A stretch of DNA of 64,000 nt from Sulfuricurvum sp. (GCF_023229695.1 NZ_JALNYS010000016.1:20697-84696), one strand, 5' to 3'. Shown: positions 18,423 to 26,997, counted from the stretch's first letter. The notes: generated by a model not told the origin, from the letters alone. A program made the numbers and translations.

Positions 18423-18479
18423 ATGTCCTTTAGTAATTGCTTTCTCCCGCCGATATTGCACACCGAATATGCAGAGTAA
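18423..18479 (+). CDS. Possible 18-residue leader ORF ahead of the Rrf2 regulator
   Basis: A strong GGAGGAG site is followed by ATG and 18 codons (MSFSNCFLPPILHTEYAE) to a TAA at 18477. The TAA sits beside the AAAGGA ribosome site of the next gene, whose TTG start is 11 bases on. The arrangement looks like a translated leader that could tune regulator synthesis. It has one Cys codon, so a cysteine-sensing role is only a guess. It could be chance; conservation was not testable. Confidence 0.35.
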   Translation: MSFSNCFLPPILHTEYAE

Positions 18480-18489
18480 AGGATAAATT

Positions 18490-18900
18490 TTGGCAGGAAT
18501 TACGACCAAAGGTTTATATGGCCTTGCTGCAATGTATGAATTGGCACGTCATTATAAACAAGGGCATCTCAAAATTCAGGAGATTGCGGAAAAAGCGGAT
18601 ATCCCTTCGAACTATCTGGAACAGATACTTGCCAGCTTGCGCAAAGAGGGGCTTATCCAAAGTATTCGAGGTGCAGGCGGCGGTTACAAATTGATGCTGC
18701 CGCCTGCCGATATCTCCGTCTATAGTATTCTTACCACACTGGAGGGGGGGTTGTGTATTCTGCAAGACGGTTCCAATGTCGTCTTAAATAAGATGTGGGA
18801 AAAGAAAACGCAGCAGTTACAAGAACTCTTCAGCGACACCTTGCAAGATCTGCTCGATGAAGGGGAAAAAATCAACAGTCAAGCCATGTTTTTTATCTAA
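18490..18900 (+). CDS. Rrf2-family transcriptional regulator
   Basis: A 136-residue winged-helix regulator: KGLYGLAAMYELARHYKQG, EIAEKADIPSNYLEQILASLRKEGLIQSIRGAGGGYKL, then a dimerisation helix. It begins with TTG after AAAGGA (spacing 6). It has one Cys (GGLCILQD) where IscR-type members have three for an Fe-S cluster, so it more resembles cluster-free CymR-type cysteine regulators. It ends against the convergent sulfate-assimilation operon, its likely but unproven target. Confidence 0.88.
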   Translation: MAGITTKGLYGLAAMYELARHYKQGHLKIQEIAEKADIPSNYLEQILASLRKEGLIQSIRGAGGGYKLMLPPADISVYSILTTLEGGLCILQDGSNVVLNKMWEKKTQQLQELFSDTLQDLLDEGEKINSQAMFFI

Positions 18901-20243
18901 AGCGCCCCTTCTGTGAACCGGGCAATACTCTGATTGCGCAATTGGTTTGACCATTTTTGGATAGCATCGACTAATTTGTCAATCGTCTCGTTTTTGTGCG
19001 TGAAATGGAGACTCACCCGGAGCCATCCCGGACGCTCCTCTAAATTTTGGTTATCCGACAAACCCAACAAATCATGACCGTATGGACCGGCACACGAACA
19101 TCCGGCACGTGTTTGAAATCCCTCTTCAGCCGATAATACGCTACACAATTCATAAGGATCGACATCTTTGATATTAAAAGAGACAATTCCGATATTTTCC
19201 GTATCGTTACATCCGTAACATTCGGCTCCGGGAACCGTTTTGAGCCGCTGGATGAAACGGCGATAGAACGATTTTTTCGATAATGCGATCCATTCCAACC
19301 CGATTTCATTTCGAAGTTGGTAGGCCAATGCCGCACGAATCAGCTGTAAAATACCGGGAGTTCCGGCATCTTCTCGCTCTTCAATTTCATGGATATAATA
19401 ATGGTTTTTTCTACTGACATAACTAACCGTTCCACCTCCCGAAAATGTAGGGGGAGAGGCTATATCAAACAAATTTTTTCGTATCGCCAGCAAGCCGCAT
19501 GACCCCGGACCGCCAAGCAATTTATGGGGTGAAAAAACCATTGCATCGTACAGTTCGCATGCAATATTTCCATAAGGTGAATAGGCTGCCGCATCGAAAC
19601 AGACAAGAGCCCCATACCGCCGCAACAATGCTGAAATCTCGGCATATGGGGTGATGGTTCCCGTCACATTCGATGCGATACAGAATGCACCGATCATCTC
19701 TCTCCCTACATTCTCCCGTAAAATCGTCTCAAGCTCTTCAAGATCAACCAATCCTTTGCGATCCAATCCGATTCGAATCGTATCGCACACCGCTTCTCGG
19801 TAACTGATCTCATTGGAGTGGTGTTCGTACGGCCCGACAATCACCAACGGACGTTTGTTCGATTGACTCAAATTATTCCCATAACGGATACGTGTCATCG
19901 GCGGAATATAAAGCCCCAATATCTCTTGCAAACGCTTCAGTGCGGCAGTGGCTCCGCTTCCGCAGGGTATCAGTGCAAAAGTATCATCAAGTTCCAAAAG
20001 TTTTTTGAGATGTTCACGGGCTTGACGATAATAGTGATCCGTTCTGGCCGCCATTGTCGCCTCTTTGGAATGGGTATTGGCATACGTTTCCAGTACGGTG
20101 CGGATTCTCTCTTCGATCGGCTCATACGCAAGCCCTGAAGCGGTATAGTCAAAATAGTACTCTTTATGAATACCTATCGTATTGGTAAGGATCTGCGTTC
20201 GCTTATCCCTCTTTTCAAGAAGGGGTCGAAAAAGGTGATGCAT
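18897..20243 (-). CDS. Class V aminotransferase, cysteine desulfurase-like
   Basis: A 448-residue PLP enzyme. It shows YFDYTASGLAYEPIE at the N-terminus, a CGSGATAALKRL phosphate-binding segment, FDAAAYSPYG, and the PLP-lysine motif SPHKLLGG (about residue 232). A later TRAGCSCAGPYGHDLLG has Cys residues at the position of the catalytic loop. It is the last gene of the sulfate-assimilation operon. Its 5' end overlaps the sulfite reductase 3' end by 29 bases, and it is convergent with the Rrf2 gene (4-base overlap). Sulfur transfer from cysteine is likely; the acceptor is unknown. Confidence 0.82.
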   Translation of the reverse strand: MHHLFRPLLEKRDKRTQILTNTIGIHKEYYFDYTASGLAYEPIEERIRTVLETYANTHSKEATMAARTDHYYRQAREHLKKLLELDDTFALIPCGSGATAALKRLQEILGLYIPPMTRIRYGNNLSQSNKRPLVIVGPYEHHSNEISYREAVCDTIRIGLDRKGLVDLEELETILRENVGREMIGAFCIASNVTGTITPYAEISALLRRYGALVCFDAAAYSPYGNIACELYDAMVFSPHKLLGGPGSCGLLAIRKNLFDIASPPTFSGGGTVSYVSRKNHYYIHEIEEREDAGTPGILQLIRAALAYQLRNEIGLEWIALSKKSFYRRFIQRLKTVPGAECYGCNDTENIGIVSFNIKDVDPYELCSVLSAEEGFQTRAGCSCAGPYGHDLLGLSDNQNLEERPGWLRVSLHFTHKNETIDKLVDAIQKWSNQLRNQSIARFTEGAL

Positions 20244-21798
20244 GTTGGTATTTCTCCAATAAAAATTTTCCGAAATTGGTATTTGAGCTTATTTCATATT
20301 CACGAATCAGGGATGTAATCAGCGGTGCAATTTCATCAGGAGTCACTTTGACTCTGGTTTTAAGGGCAAAACGGCTCTCGTTCCCTTCCAGATACCCTCC
20401 AACCAACATATCAAAGCCGTTAACCCTAAATTCTTCTTGCTTTACCATTGCCCCGACAAAACCCAAATCGGCGATTTGGGGATGTGCGCAAGAATTCGGG
20501 CATCCGTTAATACTGATACTGATCGGTTCTTGAAATTTGGGGAACTGTTTATTCAAGTAGTCAATCACTTTAAGCGAGGTATCTTTTGTCTCACTTACGG
20601 CATATTTACAAAAATCCAGCCCCGTACAGGCTTGTGTCCGTCCCGTAAAAGCACTCGGATTAGAATAAATTCCCAGTGTCTCAAGTGTTTCGGCCATTGC
20701 ATCCGCGTTCATCTGCGAAACACCTTGGACAACCAGATTCTGCGTTGTTGTAAGCGATATTCCATGGGCCCCGTAACGTGTTAGGATTTCTCCCAACTGA
20801 ATCAGATTCTCTCCGCTGATACGGCCGCTCATAACGGCACATCCGATAAAAGATGTCCCCTCTGTCGTAGCGGGAAAAATTCCGAAATGGTTCCGATACG
20901 GATAGGGGGTGAACTCAACCGTATCATAATTTTCCAGTTTAACCCCTGCCGTATATTCAACTTCACTGACAAAACGACGCACACCCCATAATTCAACCAA
21001 ATGGCCCAATCGCGCTTTTGAGCGATTATCGCGACATCCGAAATCACGGTATAAAGTAGTGACCGCTTCGGCGATTCTGACGATATTACTCCGATTGACA
21101 TAACCGATGGTATTCGCGAATCGCCGGTTGCTTGCGATTCCCCCTCCGACACTTACCAGAAAAACCACATCGTCGTTTGGACGTTTTACCGCTGTAAAGG
21201 TGAGATCTTGGATCTCATGCGATATACAATGTTTACTGCACCCGCTTACCGCCACTTTAAACTTTCGCGGAAGATTGGAAAACTCCCGGTTGCCCCGATA
21301 CAGATCGTTGAGCGCACTGACAATATCCCGTACATCATCAATTTGATCGTGGTCGATTCCGTTGACCGGACAACTAACGATATTACGCGGACAATCACCT
21401 GCGGCTTGAAGGGTGCTGAGTCCGACTCGATCCAAACGCTCAAAAATTTCCGGTAAATCCTTCAGTTTGATCCAATGCAGCTGAATGTCCTGCCGCGTCG
21501 TCAAATCGCCGCTGTTTTGTCCAAATTCTTTTGAGATTTTCCCGATAGCACTCACTTGCTCGGTGTTTAAATATCCCGATTCCAATTTAATCCGCAGCAT
21601 AAAATAAAGGGTCTCATCTTCGGGATCTTGCAGATTCCGGTTCTGGGTATACAAACCGTACCATTTGAAACGGTCGATATCTTCCGGATGAACCGCTTCA
21701 CCGCTTTGTGCATACGCCAAAATGTTTTGCAAAACATCCAATCCGTCTTTTTCCTCTTTGATCCGCTCAATACGCTGAGCTTTTGATTCGGTAGCCAT
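20215..21798 (-). CDS. Assimilatory sulfite (or nitrite) reductase, siroheme type
   Basis: A 527-residue hemoprotein with the duplicated ferredoxin-like fold. The first half has TTRQDIQLHWIKL and GDCPRNIVSCPVNG. The Fe4S4-siroheme ligands lie in the C-terminal half as CTGLDFC (C-x5-C) and NGCPNSC (C-x3-C). The start is ATG 21798 after GGAG, two bases past the cysN stop. Position after cysD-cysN favours reduction of sulfite to sulfide. No flavoprotein partner is in the operon, so ferredoxin is the likely donor (inference). Confidence 0.9.
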   Translation of the reverse strand: MATESKAQRIERIKEEKDGLDVLQNILAYAQSGEAVHPEDIDRFKWYGLYTQNRNLQDPEDETLYFMLRIKLESGYLNTEQVSAIGKISKEFGQNSGDLTTRQDIQLHWIKLKDLPEIFERLDRVGLSTLQAAGDCPRNIVSCPVNGIDHDQIDDVRDIVSALNDLYRGNREFSNLPRKFKVAVSGCSKHCISHEIQDLTFTAVKRPNDDVVFLVSVGGGIASNRRFANTIGYVNRSNIVRIAEAVTTLYRDFGCRDNRSKARLGHLVELWGVRRFVSEVEYTAGVKLENYDTVEFTPYPYRNHFGIFPATTEGTSFIGCAVMSGRISGENLIQLGEILTRYGAHGISLTTTQNLVVQGVSQMNADAMAETLETLGIYSNPSAFTGRTQACTGLDFCKYAVSETKDTSLKVIDYLNKQFPKFQEPISISINGCPNSCAHPQIADLGFVGAMVKQEEFRVNGFDMLVGGYLEGNESRFALKTRVKVTPDEIAPLITSLIREYEISSNTNFGKFLLEKYQHASPFSTPS

Positions 21799-21800
21799 TA

Positions 21801-23219
21801 TCAAGCTCCTGCTGTTATTATCGCGGCATTGCAATGGGGGAAATGACGCCGTATGAGTGCGTTAAGCTCTATCTCAAAAGGGGACGCTGCCGCACTTGCC
21901 TCTAACACATCGCATTGGGAACTTCCGGTAATCATCCCTGCCGCAACGGTGTTGTTGGTGATTTTATCGATCAGGATAAAACCACCCATCTCCCTGTTGG
22001 TATCGTAATTGTCATAGGCGATCGATTCTCCTAAAATCAAACGGACCGAACCGATGTCGTTGAGCCCCAAAGATTCCGCCGTATGCCGTTTTTGGGTATT
22101 TACATCGACCCGATACTCTATCGAATCGATCGTGGCGTTAACCTGCGTCGACGCTCTTTTGAACAGATAGCTTTTGCCGGGAGAACATTTCTCCTCATCC
22201 ATCCAAACCAAATGCCCTTCGATCGTATCACTTTGATTCACCGTATCACCGGTTTTGATCAGAACGTTCCCTCGGCTAATATCAATCTCCTCCTTCAAGG
22301 TCAGCGTCACCGCTTCCCCGGTAGATGCCGATTCTAAATCGCCGTCATACGTGACAATCGATTTGACCGTTGCCTCTTTGGCAGAGGGAAAAACGGCGAG
22401 CCGATCCCCTACCCGTACGGTTCCGGAGAGGATCGTTCCCGCAAATCCTCTAAAATCGAGATTCGGCCGGTTGACGTATTGGACCACCATCCGAAACGGT
22501 GCGTCGTCAGAGGGGGCCGACAAGGGAACCTCCTCCAAAAGGGCCAGCAGCGGCTCACCGCTATACCACGGCGTACGCTCACTCCGCGCTACAACGTTAT
22601 CCCCATCCAGTGCTGACATCGGTACGGTCAAAATCGTCTCAATCCCGATCTCATTGGCAAAGGCGTGATACTCCGCATCGATCTTTTCAAACACTTTGCG
22701 GTCAAAATTGACCAAATCCATTTTATTGATCGCAACAATGACATTGCGTATCCCCAAAAGACGGACGATATACGAATGGCGGCGCGTCTGCGTCTCGATG
22801 CCATAACGTGCATCGATCAAAATGATCGCCAGATCGGCCGTCGATGCCCCTGTCGCCATATTGCGCGTGTATTGCTCGTGCCCCGGAGTATCGGCAATAA
22901 TAAATTTTCGTTTGTCGGTCGAAAAGTAACGGTAAGCTACGTCGATTGTAATCCCCTGCTCCCGTTCACTTTGGAGCCCGTCTACGAGCAATGCCAAATC
23001 GATTTTATCGCCGGTCGTTCCGTGGCGCTTGCTCTCTTTTGTCAGACTCTCCAGATGATCTTCAAAAATCATCTTTGAATCGTGAAGCAATCTCCCGATC
23101 AGAGTGCTCTTTCCGTCATCCACACTGCCACAGGTAATAAAACGCAACAGCTCTTTATGCTCTTGCTCATGCAGATAGCTCTCGATATCAGCGGCTATCA
23201 GGTCCGATTGATGTGCCAT
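21801..23219 (-). CDS. cysN: Sulfate adenylyltransferase subunit 1 (GTPase)
   Basis: A 472-residue EF-Tu-like GTPase: GSVDDGKSTLIGRLLHDSK (about 32-50), DTPGHEQYTRNMATGAS, NKMDLV, then beta-barrel domains. With CysD it activates sulfate to APS, GTP hydrolysis driving the reaction. There is no C-terminal APS-kinase fusion, consistent with a direct APS pathway. Its ATG overlaps the cysD stop. Confidence 0.95.
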   Translation of the reverse strand: MAHQSDLIAADIESYLHEQEHKELLRFITCGSVDDGKSTLIGRLLHDSKMIFEDHLESLTKESKRHGTTGDKIDLALLVDGLQSEREQGITIDVAYRYFSTDKRKFIIADTPGHEQYTRNMATGASTADLAIILIDARYGIETQTRRHSYIVRLLGIRNVIVAINKMDLVNFDRKVFEKIDAEYHAFANEIGIETILTVPMSALDGDNVVARSERTPWYSGEPLLALLEEVPLSAPSDDAPFRMVVQYVNRPNLDFRGFAGTILSGTVRVGDRLAVFPSAKEATVKSIVTYDGDLESASTGEAVTLTLKEEIDISRGNVLIKTGDTVNQSDTIEGHLVWMDEEKCSPGKSYLFKRASTQVNATIDSIEYRVDVNTQKRHTAESLGLNDIGSVRLILGESIAYDNYDTNREMGGFILIDKITNNTVAAGMITGSSQCDVLEASAAASPFEIELNALIRRHFPHCNAAIITAGA

Positions 23220-24127
23220 TAAAAATACCCCTCAATTTTTTTCTTCTCCATCGATCCGGCTTGATCGGCATCGATAAGGCGTCCTTGGCGCTCGCTGGTT
23301 TTGGTCAGGAGCATCTCTTGAATAATCTCCGGCAGCGTTGCAGCGTCACTCTCTACCGCTCCGGTGAGGGGATAGCACCCCAATGTCCGAAACCGGACAT
23401 TCTTCATCACCGGAACTTCCCCTTCTTCGAGAGGAAAGCGCTCATCATCCACCATAATTTGCGTCCCTCCGCGCACGATGACCGGGCGAGGGGCGGAATA
23501 ATAGAGGGGGACGATGGGAATCCCTTCGAGATAAATATACTGCCAAATATCGAGTTCCGTCCAGTTGGAGAGAGGAAACACCCGGATACTCTCCCCCTTG
23601 TGAATCCGCCCGTTGTAAATATTCCACAGCTCCGGACGCTGGTTCTTCGGATCCCATCGATGGTTCTTGTCCCGAAACGAATAGATTCGCTCTTTCGATC
23701 GGCTTTTCTCCTCATCCCGCCGTGCTCCGCCGAATACCGCATCAAATTTATAATGATTCAAGGCCTGTTTGAGCCCCTCGGTTTTCATGATATCGGTATA
23801 GACGGCGCTCCCGTGGCTGAAGGGGGTGATCTCTTTGTCGATCCCCTCTTGGTTCGAATGGGTCAGCAATGTCAGCCCAAGCTCTTTGATACGGGAATCT
23901 CGAAATTCGATCATCTCTCTAAACTTCCACGTCGTATCGACGTGAAGCAGCGGAAACGGAAGTTTTGCCGGATAAAATGCCTTGATCGCCAAATGGAGCA
24001 TCACCGAGGAGTCCTTTCCGATCGAATAGAGCATCGCCGGATTCTCAAATTCCGCGACGACTTCGCGCATGATGTGGATGGCTTCGGCTTCCAGTACTTT
24101 TAAGTGTGTCCGACGTTCTTGCGTCAT
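23219..24127 (-). CDS. cysD: Sulfate adenylyltransferase subunit 2
   Basis: A 302-residue ATP-pyrophosphatase-fold enzyme: SIGKDSSVMLHLAIKAFYP (PP-loop, about 36-54), LLHVDTTWKF, FGGARRDEEKSRSKERIYSFRD and WTELDIWQYI. It is the catalytic adenylyltransferase acting with CysN. The ATG follows AAAGGA; the 30-residue ORF lies 28 bases upstream. Confidence 0.96.
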   Translation of the reverse strand: MTQERRTHLKVLEAEAIHIMREVVAEFENPAMLYSIGKDSSVMLHLAIKAFYPAKLPFPLLHVDTTWKFREMIEFRDSRIKELGLTLLTHSNQEGIDKEITPFSHGSAVYTDIMKTEGLKQALNHYKFDAVFGGARRDEEKSRSKERIYSFRDKNHRWDPKNQRPELWNIYNGRIHKGESIRVFPLSNWTELDIWQYIYLEGIPIVPLYYSAPRPVIVRGGTQIMVDDERFPLEEGEVPVMKNVRFRTLGCYPLTGAVESDAATLPEIIQEMLLTKTSERQGRLIDADQAGSMEKKKIEGYF

Positions 24128-24155
24128 AGTAATCCTTTCATTAGTGTGTTAACTA

Positions 24156-24248
24156 TCATACAAACAAAGCCCAATCCGCCAAATCTTCGCGCTCGGACCA
24201 ACAATCCTCTCCGCATATTTGACGTAAAATTGCCAGTAAAAGTTCCAT
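24156..24248 (-). CDS. Small ORF of 30 residues between cysH and cysD
   Basis: The ATG shares bases with the cysH stop (TAATG) and is preceded at 6 bases by a perfect AGGAGG site (24255-24260), better than that of its neighbours. It encodes MELLLAILRQICGEDC followed by WSEREDLADWALFV and stop. A hydrophobic N-terminal helix, two Cys four residues apart (C-G-E-D-C) and an acidic tail are visible. I recognise no family. Position inside the sulfate-reduction operon suggests an accessory or regulatory role, unproven. Confidence 0.6.
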   Translation of the reverse strand: MELLLAILRQICGEDCWSEREDLADWALFV

Positions 24249-24958
24249 TATTTTCCTCCTCGCAGGTGCAATCCGCACTCTTTATGTTCGGGGTTCTCCC
24301 ACCACCATCGTCCGGCGCGAAGATCTTCCCCCTCGCCGATCGCACGGGTACACGGTGCGCATCCGATACTCGGATACCCTTGCGCGTGCAGTGCGTTATA
24401 GGGGATTTCGTAGCTTTTAATATAATCCCATATCTTCTCTTCGCTCCATTCGATCAGCGGGTTGAGTTTCATCAGGCCGTTTGCTTCGTCCCACTCGACA
24501 AGACGCATCGTTTCGCGTGTCGGAGACTGGCTCCGACGCAATCCGGTAATCCAGACATCCAGAGGTTCCAACGCCCGTTTCAGCGGAGCGATTTTACGGA
24601 TACGGCAGCACTCTTGCCGATTTTCAATGCTCTCTTTGAACCCATTGATCCCCTGGGCGTAACAGAGCGCTTCAACGTCGGAATCTTTCGGAAAATAGAC
24701 ATCAATTTTGATACCGTATTTGCGGTTGGTCTGCTCCATCACCGTATAGGTCTCTTCGGGGAGTCTTCCCGTATCGAGTGTAAAAATTTTGGCGTTCGGA
24801 TCCGTCCGTAAAATCAGATCGCTCAATACCTGATCTTCCGCACCGAAACTCGAAGCCAATCCAATTTTTCCGCCGTATGTTTTTAAAAAATAACCCAAAA
24901 CTTTCTCAATCGGCACATCTTCTAACCACATATTTAATAATTCAATAGAATCTTTCAC
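24248..24958 (-). CDS. cysH: Assimilatory APS reductase (CysH family, 4Fe-4S type)
   Basis: A 236-residue PAPS/APS reductase-family enzyme: LASSFGAEDQVLSDL, FTLDTGRLPEETYTV, TGLRRSQSPTRE and a C-terminal ECGLH with the catalytic Cys. The four Cys of the iron-sulfur cluster are present as ECC (about 137-138) and GCAPC (about 200-204), which marks APS-using reductases. This agrees with the lack of an APS kinase in the operon. The start is GTG after GGAG (spacing 5). Confidence 0.93.
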   Translation of the reverse strand: MKDSIELLNMWLEDVPIEKVLGYFLKTYGGKIGLASSFGAEDQVLSDLILRTDPNAKIFTLDTGRLPEETYTVMEQTNRKYGIKIDVYFPKDSDVEALCYAQGINGFKESIENRQECCRIRKIAPLKRALEPLDVWITGLRRSQSPTRETMRLVEWDEANGLMKLNPLIEWSEEKIWDYIKSYEIPYNALHAQGYPSIGCAPCTRAIGEGEDLRAGRWWWENPEHKECGLHLRGGK

Positions 24959-24966
24959 CTTTTCTC

Positions 24967-25197
24967 CTAAATTTGATAATCATTTTCGGGACTTTTACTC
25001 CGCCCAAAATTGGTAGCATTCCAGGCACGCTCATGAAAATAGTACAAAACCATCTTGGTAATCACTTCGATCGATCCGATCGATACGGCCATCACCAGAT
25101 TGCCGGTAATAAAATACGATATGATCATCGTATCGATGGTTCCAACCGTTCTCCAGGATAGTGTTTTGATAACACTCCGATAATGTTTTTCCCCCAT
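24967..25197 (-). CDS. DUF2061 small membrane protein
   Basis: A 76-residue protein of the DUF2061 type. It has the K-T-L-S-W-R-T-V-G-T-I-D start, one or two membrane helices (MIISYFITGNLVMAVSIGSIEVI) and the YYFHERAWN segment. This family often lies in cysteine/sulfate operons. Its biochemical role is not known to me. It sits between cysK and cysH, 8 bases before the cysH start. Confidence 0.85.
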   Translation of the reverse strand: MGEKHYRSVIKTLSWRTVGTIDTMIISYFITGNLVMAVSIGSIEVITKMVLYYFHERAWNATNFGRSKSPENDYQI

Positions 25198-25212
25198 AAT
25201 AGTCCTACTTTC

Positions 25213-26145
25213 TCAATCACTATCGGAGGGGAACTCATAAAGCTCCGTACTCAGATAGCGCTCTCCCGTATCGCACAAAACCGTTACGATCGTTTTCCCT
25301 CTGTTCTGCGGACGCTGCGCAATTTTTCGCGCCGCCGCGACATTGGCCCCCGAAGAGATCCCGACCAAAAGCCCCTCTGTTTTTGCGAACATTCGGGATG
25401 TTTCGATCGCTTCGTCATTGGTGATTCGGATAATCTCGTCGTAAATATCCCGGTTCAGCACGTGAGGGACGAACCCTGCTCCGATCCCTTGAATCTTATG
25501 TGCTCCGGGGGCCTCGCCGGATAAAACTGCAGAAGCGTCCGGTTCTACCGCGATCACTTCGATAGCGGGGTTATAGTGCTTTAAAATCTCCCCTACCCCC
25601 GTAATCGTCCCCCCCGTGCCGATCGCGGCTACAAAAATATCGATCTTTCCGTCGGTATCTCTCCAAATCTCTTCCGCCGTTGTCGTACGGTGAATTTCGG
25701 GATTGTCACCATTATCAAACTGCTGAAGTACTACCGCACCGGGTATACTTGCGGAGAGTTCCAAAGCTTTTTCTACTGCTCCGGCCATCCCCTTGGCCGG
25801 TTCAGTCAAGACGATTTGTGCCCCCAAAGCTGCCAGAAGTCTCCGCCGCTCCATGCTCATCGAGCTGGGCATCGTCAAAATCAACTTCAGCCCAAGGTTT
25901 GCCGCAATGGAAGCTAACGCTATCCCCGTGTTGCCGCTGGTAGGTTCGATAATGACACTCTCCTCCGTAATTTCTCCCCTCTCCAATGCCCGGAGGATCA
26001 TATTGCACCCGATCCGATCTTTTATCGATCCGGATGGATTCATAAATTCACATTTTCCGAAAAGAGTCGTACCGTTATCCGACGACTTTAGTTGTACAAG
26101 TGGTGTATTCCCGATCAACTCCGTAATATTGGCCGCAATTTTCAT
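25213..26145 (-). CDS. cysK: O-acetylserine sulfhydrylase (cysteine synthase)
   Basis: A 310-residue PLP enzyme that makes cysteine from O-acetylserine and sulfide: NTPLVQL, NPSGSIKDRIG (PLP lysine, about residue 42), EPTSGNTGIALA, and GTGGTITGVG. It is first gene of the minus-strand sulfate operon, so sulfide from the reductase is fixed by a product of the same transcript. Confidence 0.95.
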   Translation of the reverse strand: MKIAANITELIGNTPLVQLKSSDNGTTLFGKCEFMNPSGSIKDRIGCNMILRALERGEITEESVIIEPTSGNTGIALASIAANLGLKLILTMPSSMSMERRRLLAALGAQIVLTEPAKGMAGAVEKALELSASIPGAVVLQQFDNGDNPEIHRTTTAEEIWRDTDGKIDIFVAAIGTGGTITGVGEILKHYNPAIEVIAVEPDASAVLSGEAPGAHKIQGIGAGFVPHVLNRDIYDEIIRITNDEAIETSRMFAKTEGLLVGISSGANVAAARKIAQRPQNRGKTIVTVLCDTGERYLSTELYEFPSDSD

Positions 26146-26194
26146 GAACGTATTCCCCGTATATGATTTTTATGAACGCTCATCACAAATCAAA

Positions 26195-26217
26195 ATCACA
26201 TTTATTCAAAATGTGAT
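26195..26217. promoter_or_regulatory. 9-bp inverted repeat upstream of cysK
   Basis: ATCACATTT (26195-26203) and AAATGTGAT (26209-26217) form a perfect inverted repeat with a 5-base spacer, 50-72 bases before the cysK start codon in AT-rich DNA. Placement and symmetry suit an operator for a dimeric regulator of the sulfate operon. The nearby Rrf2 protein is one candidate, and a Crp-like TGTGA-half-site protein another. No binding evidence exists. Confidence 0.4.
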
Positions 26218-26394
26218 ATAAAAATGATAAAGATGATAATATGTTCATTTATATTTTGATAGAATAGTATCCGAAAACTTTTTCAATATGCAAGTATTCA
26301 TAGCGATTTACTAATATATAAAACAAAAAACAGCCCTATTTCTAGCCCGGATGGGGAATTTTCTCAATGAACGGAGGGGAAATAAATCGATTAG

Positions 26395-26550
26395 CTTACT
26401 GACCTTACGCACTTATTTCAAAAGTGCAATTAGAGATCGGTTATCTCTCCCGTATCCGAAAGATACGGGAAGCTTTAGAGGGTTGTAGGGACCCTAGTCC
26501 CTGCCACTTTACGGGCTTCGCCCGGAAAATGCGTAACATCAGTTAGTAAG
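26395..26550. repeat. MITE-like repeat, long copy
   Basis: Imperfect terminal inverted repeats (ACTGACCTTACGCA at 26398-26411 and TGCGTAACATCAGT at 26530-26543, 12 of 14 matching) enclose three hairpins: TCCCGTATC/GATACGGGA (26448-26470), AGGGAC/GTCCCT (26487-26502) and CGGGC/GCCCG (26512-26524). A shorter copy is at 29271-29380. No ORF is seen inside. The pair looks like a non-autonomous mobile repeat; the parent element is not here. Confidence 0.65.
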
Positions 26551-26559
26551 TAGAGGAAA

Positions 26560-26579
26560 GAGGCACCCGCCGGTACCTC
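26560..26579 (-). terminator. Terminator hairpin after the thioredoxin-like gene
   Basis: Read on the minus strand, GAGGTACC and GGTGCCTC pair over a GGCG loop, followed by TTTCCTCTA. It lies 15 bases past the stop of the thioredoxin-like gene and next to the right end of the repeat element. Confidence 0.5.
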
Positions 26580-26593
26580 ATGAAGGAAGAAGT

Positions 26594-26989
26594 CTATTTT
26601 TTATATTTCCGAAGCGCGTCATCTAAAACCGAATCATAATCTTCGGTCCCCCAATATCCGGGGATTTTATAAATTATTTTGCCGTCATCATTGAGAAAAT
26701 AACTCATGGGAACCATTTTTGCATTTAAGGTACTCGGATAGATGCTTTTGTCCCGGGTCACATGAACGGCAATAAAATGGGTATTGATCCGCGTCGCAAT
26801 ATCATCGTTTTGCAAGGTTGTCGCTTCAAATTTACGACACCAGCGGCACTGTTCGCTCGTAATCAAAACCATTAACGGTTTATGCTCTTTTTTTGCCTGA
26901 GCTTGAGCCTCCGCAAACGAACCGCTCCAATTGACATCAGCTCCCATCAGCCAAAGCGGTGCCATGAGAAATAAAATTCTCTTTATCAT
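26594..26989 (-). CDS. Exported thioredoxin-fold protein
   Basis: About 131 residues: signal peptide (KRILFLMAPLWLMGADV), then a thioredoxin fold with the active-site C-R-W-C in TSEQCRWCRKFEATTL and a cis-Pro region (MVPMSYFLNDDGKIIYKIPGYWG). This DsbD-gamma/SoxW-like arrangement suggests a periplasmic thiol reductase or disulfide handler; the partner is unknown. ATGs at 26995 and 26989 are both possible; the second has better spacing from AAAGGA. A 16-bp palindrome (26998-27013) lies just ahead. Confidence 0.82.
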   Translation of the reverse strand: MIKRILFLMAPLWLMGADVNWSGSFAEAQAQAKKEHKPLMVLITSEQCRWCRKFEATTLQNDDIATRINTHFIAVHVTRDKSIYPSTLNAKMVPMSYFLNDDGKIIYKIPGYWGTEDYDSVLDDALRKYKK

Positions 26990-26997
26990 TATCATCG

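Noticed and set aside
26146..26593. Riboswitch upstream of cysK
   Set aside because: I see no SAM, T-box or cobalamin element; the structure present is a simple inverted repeat and the MITE-like element.
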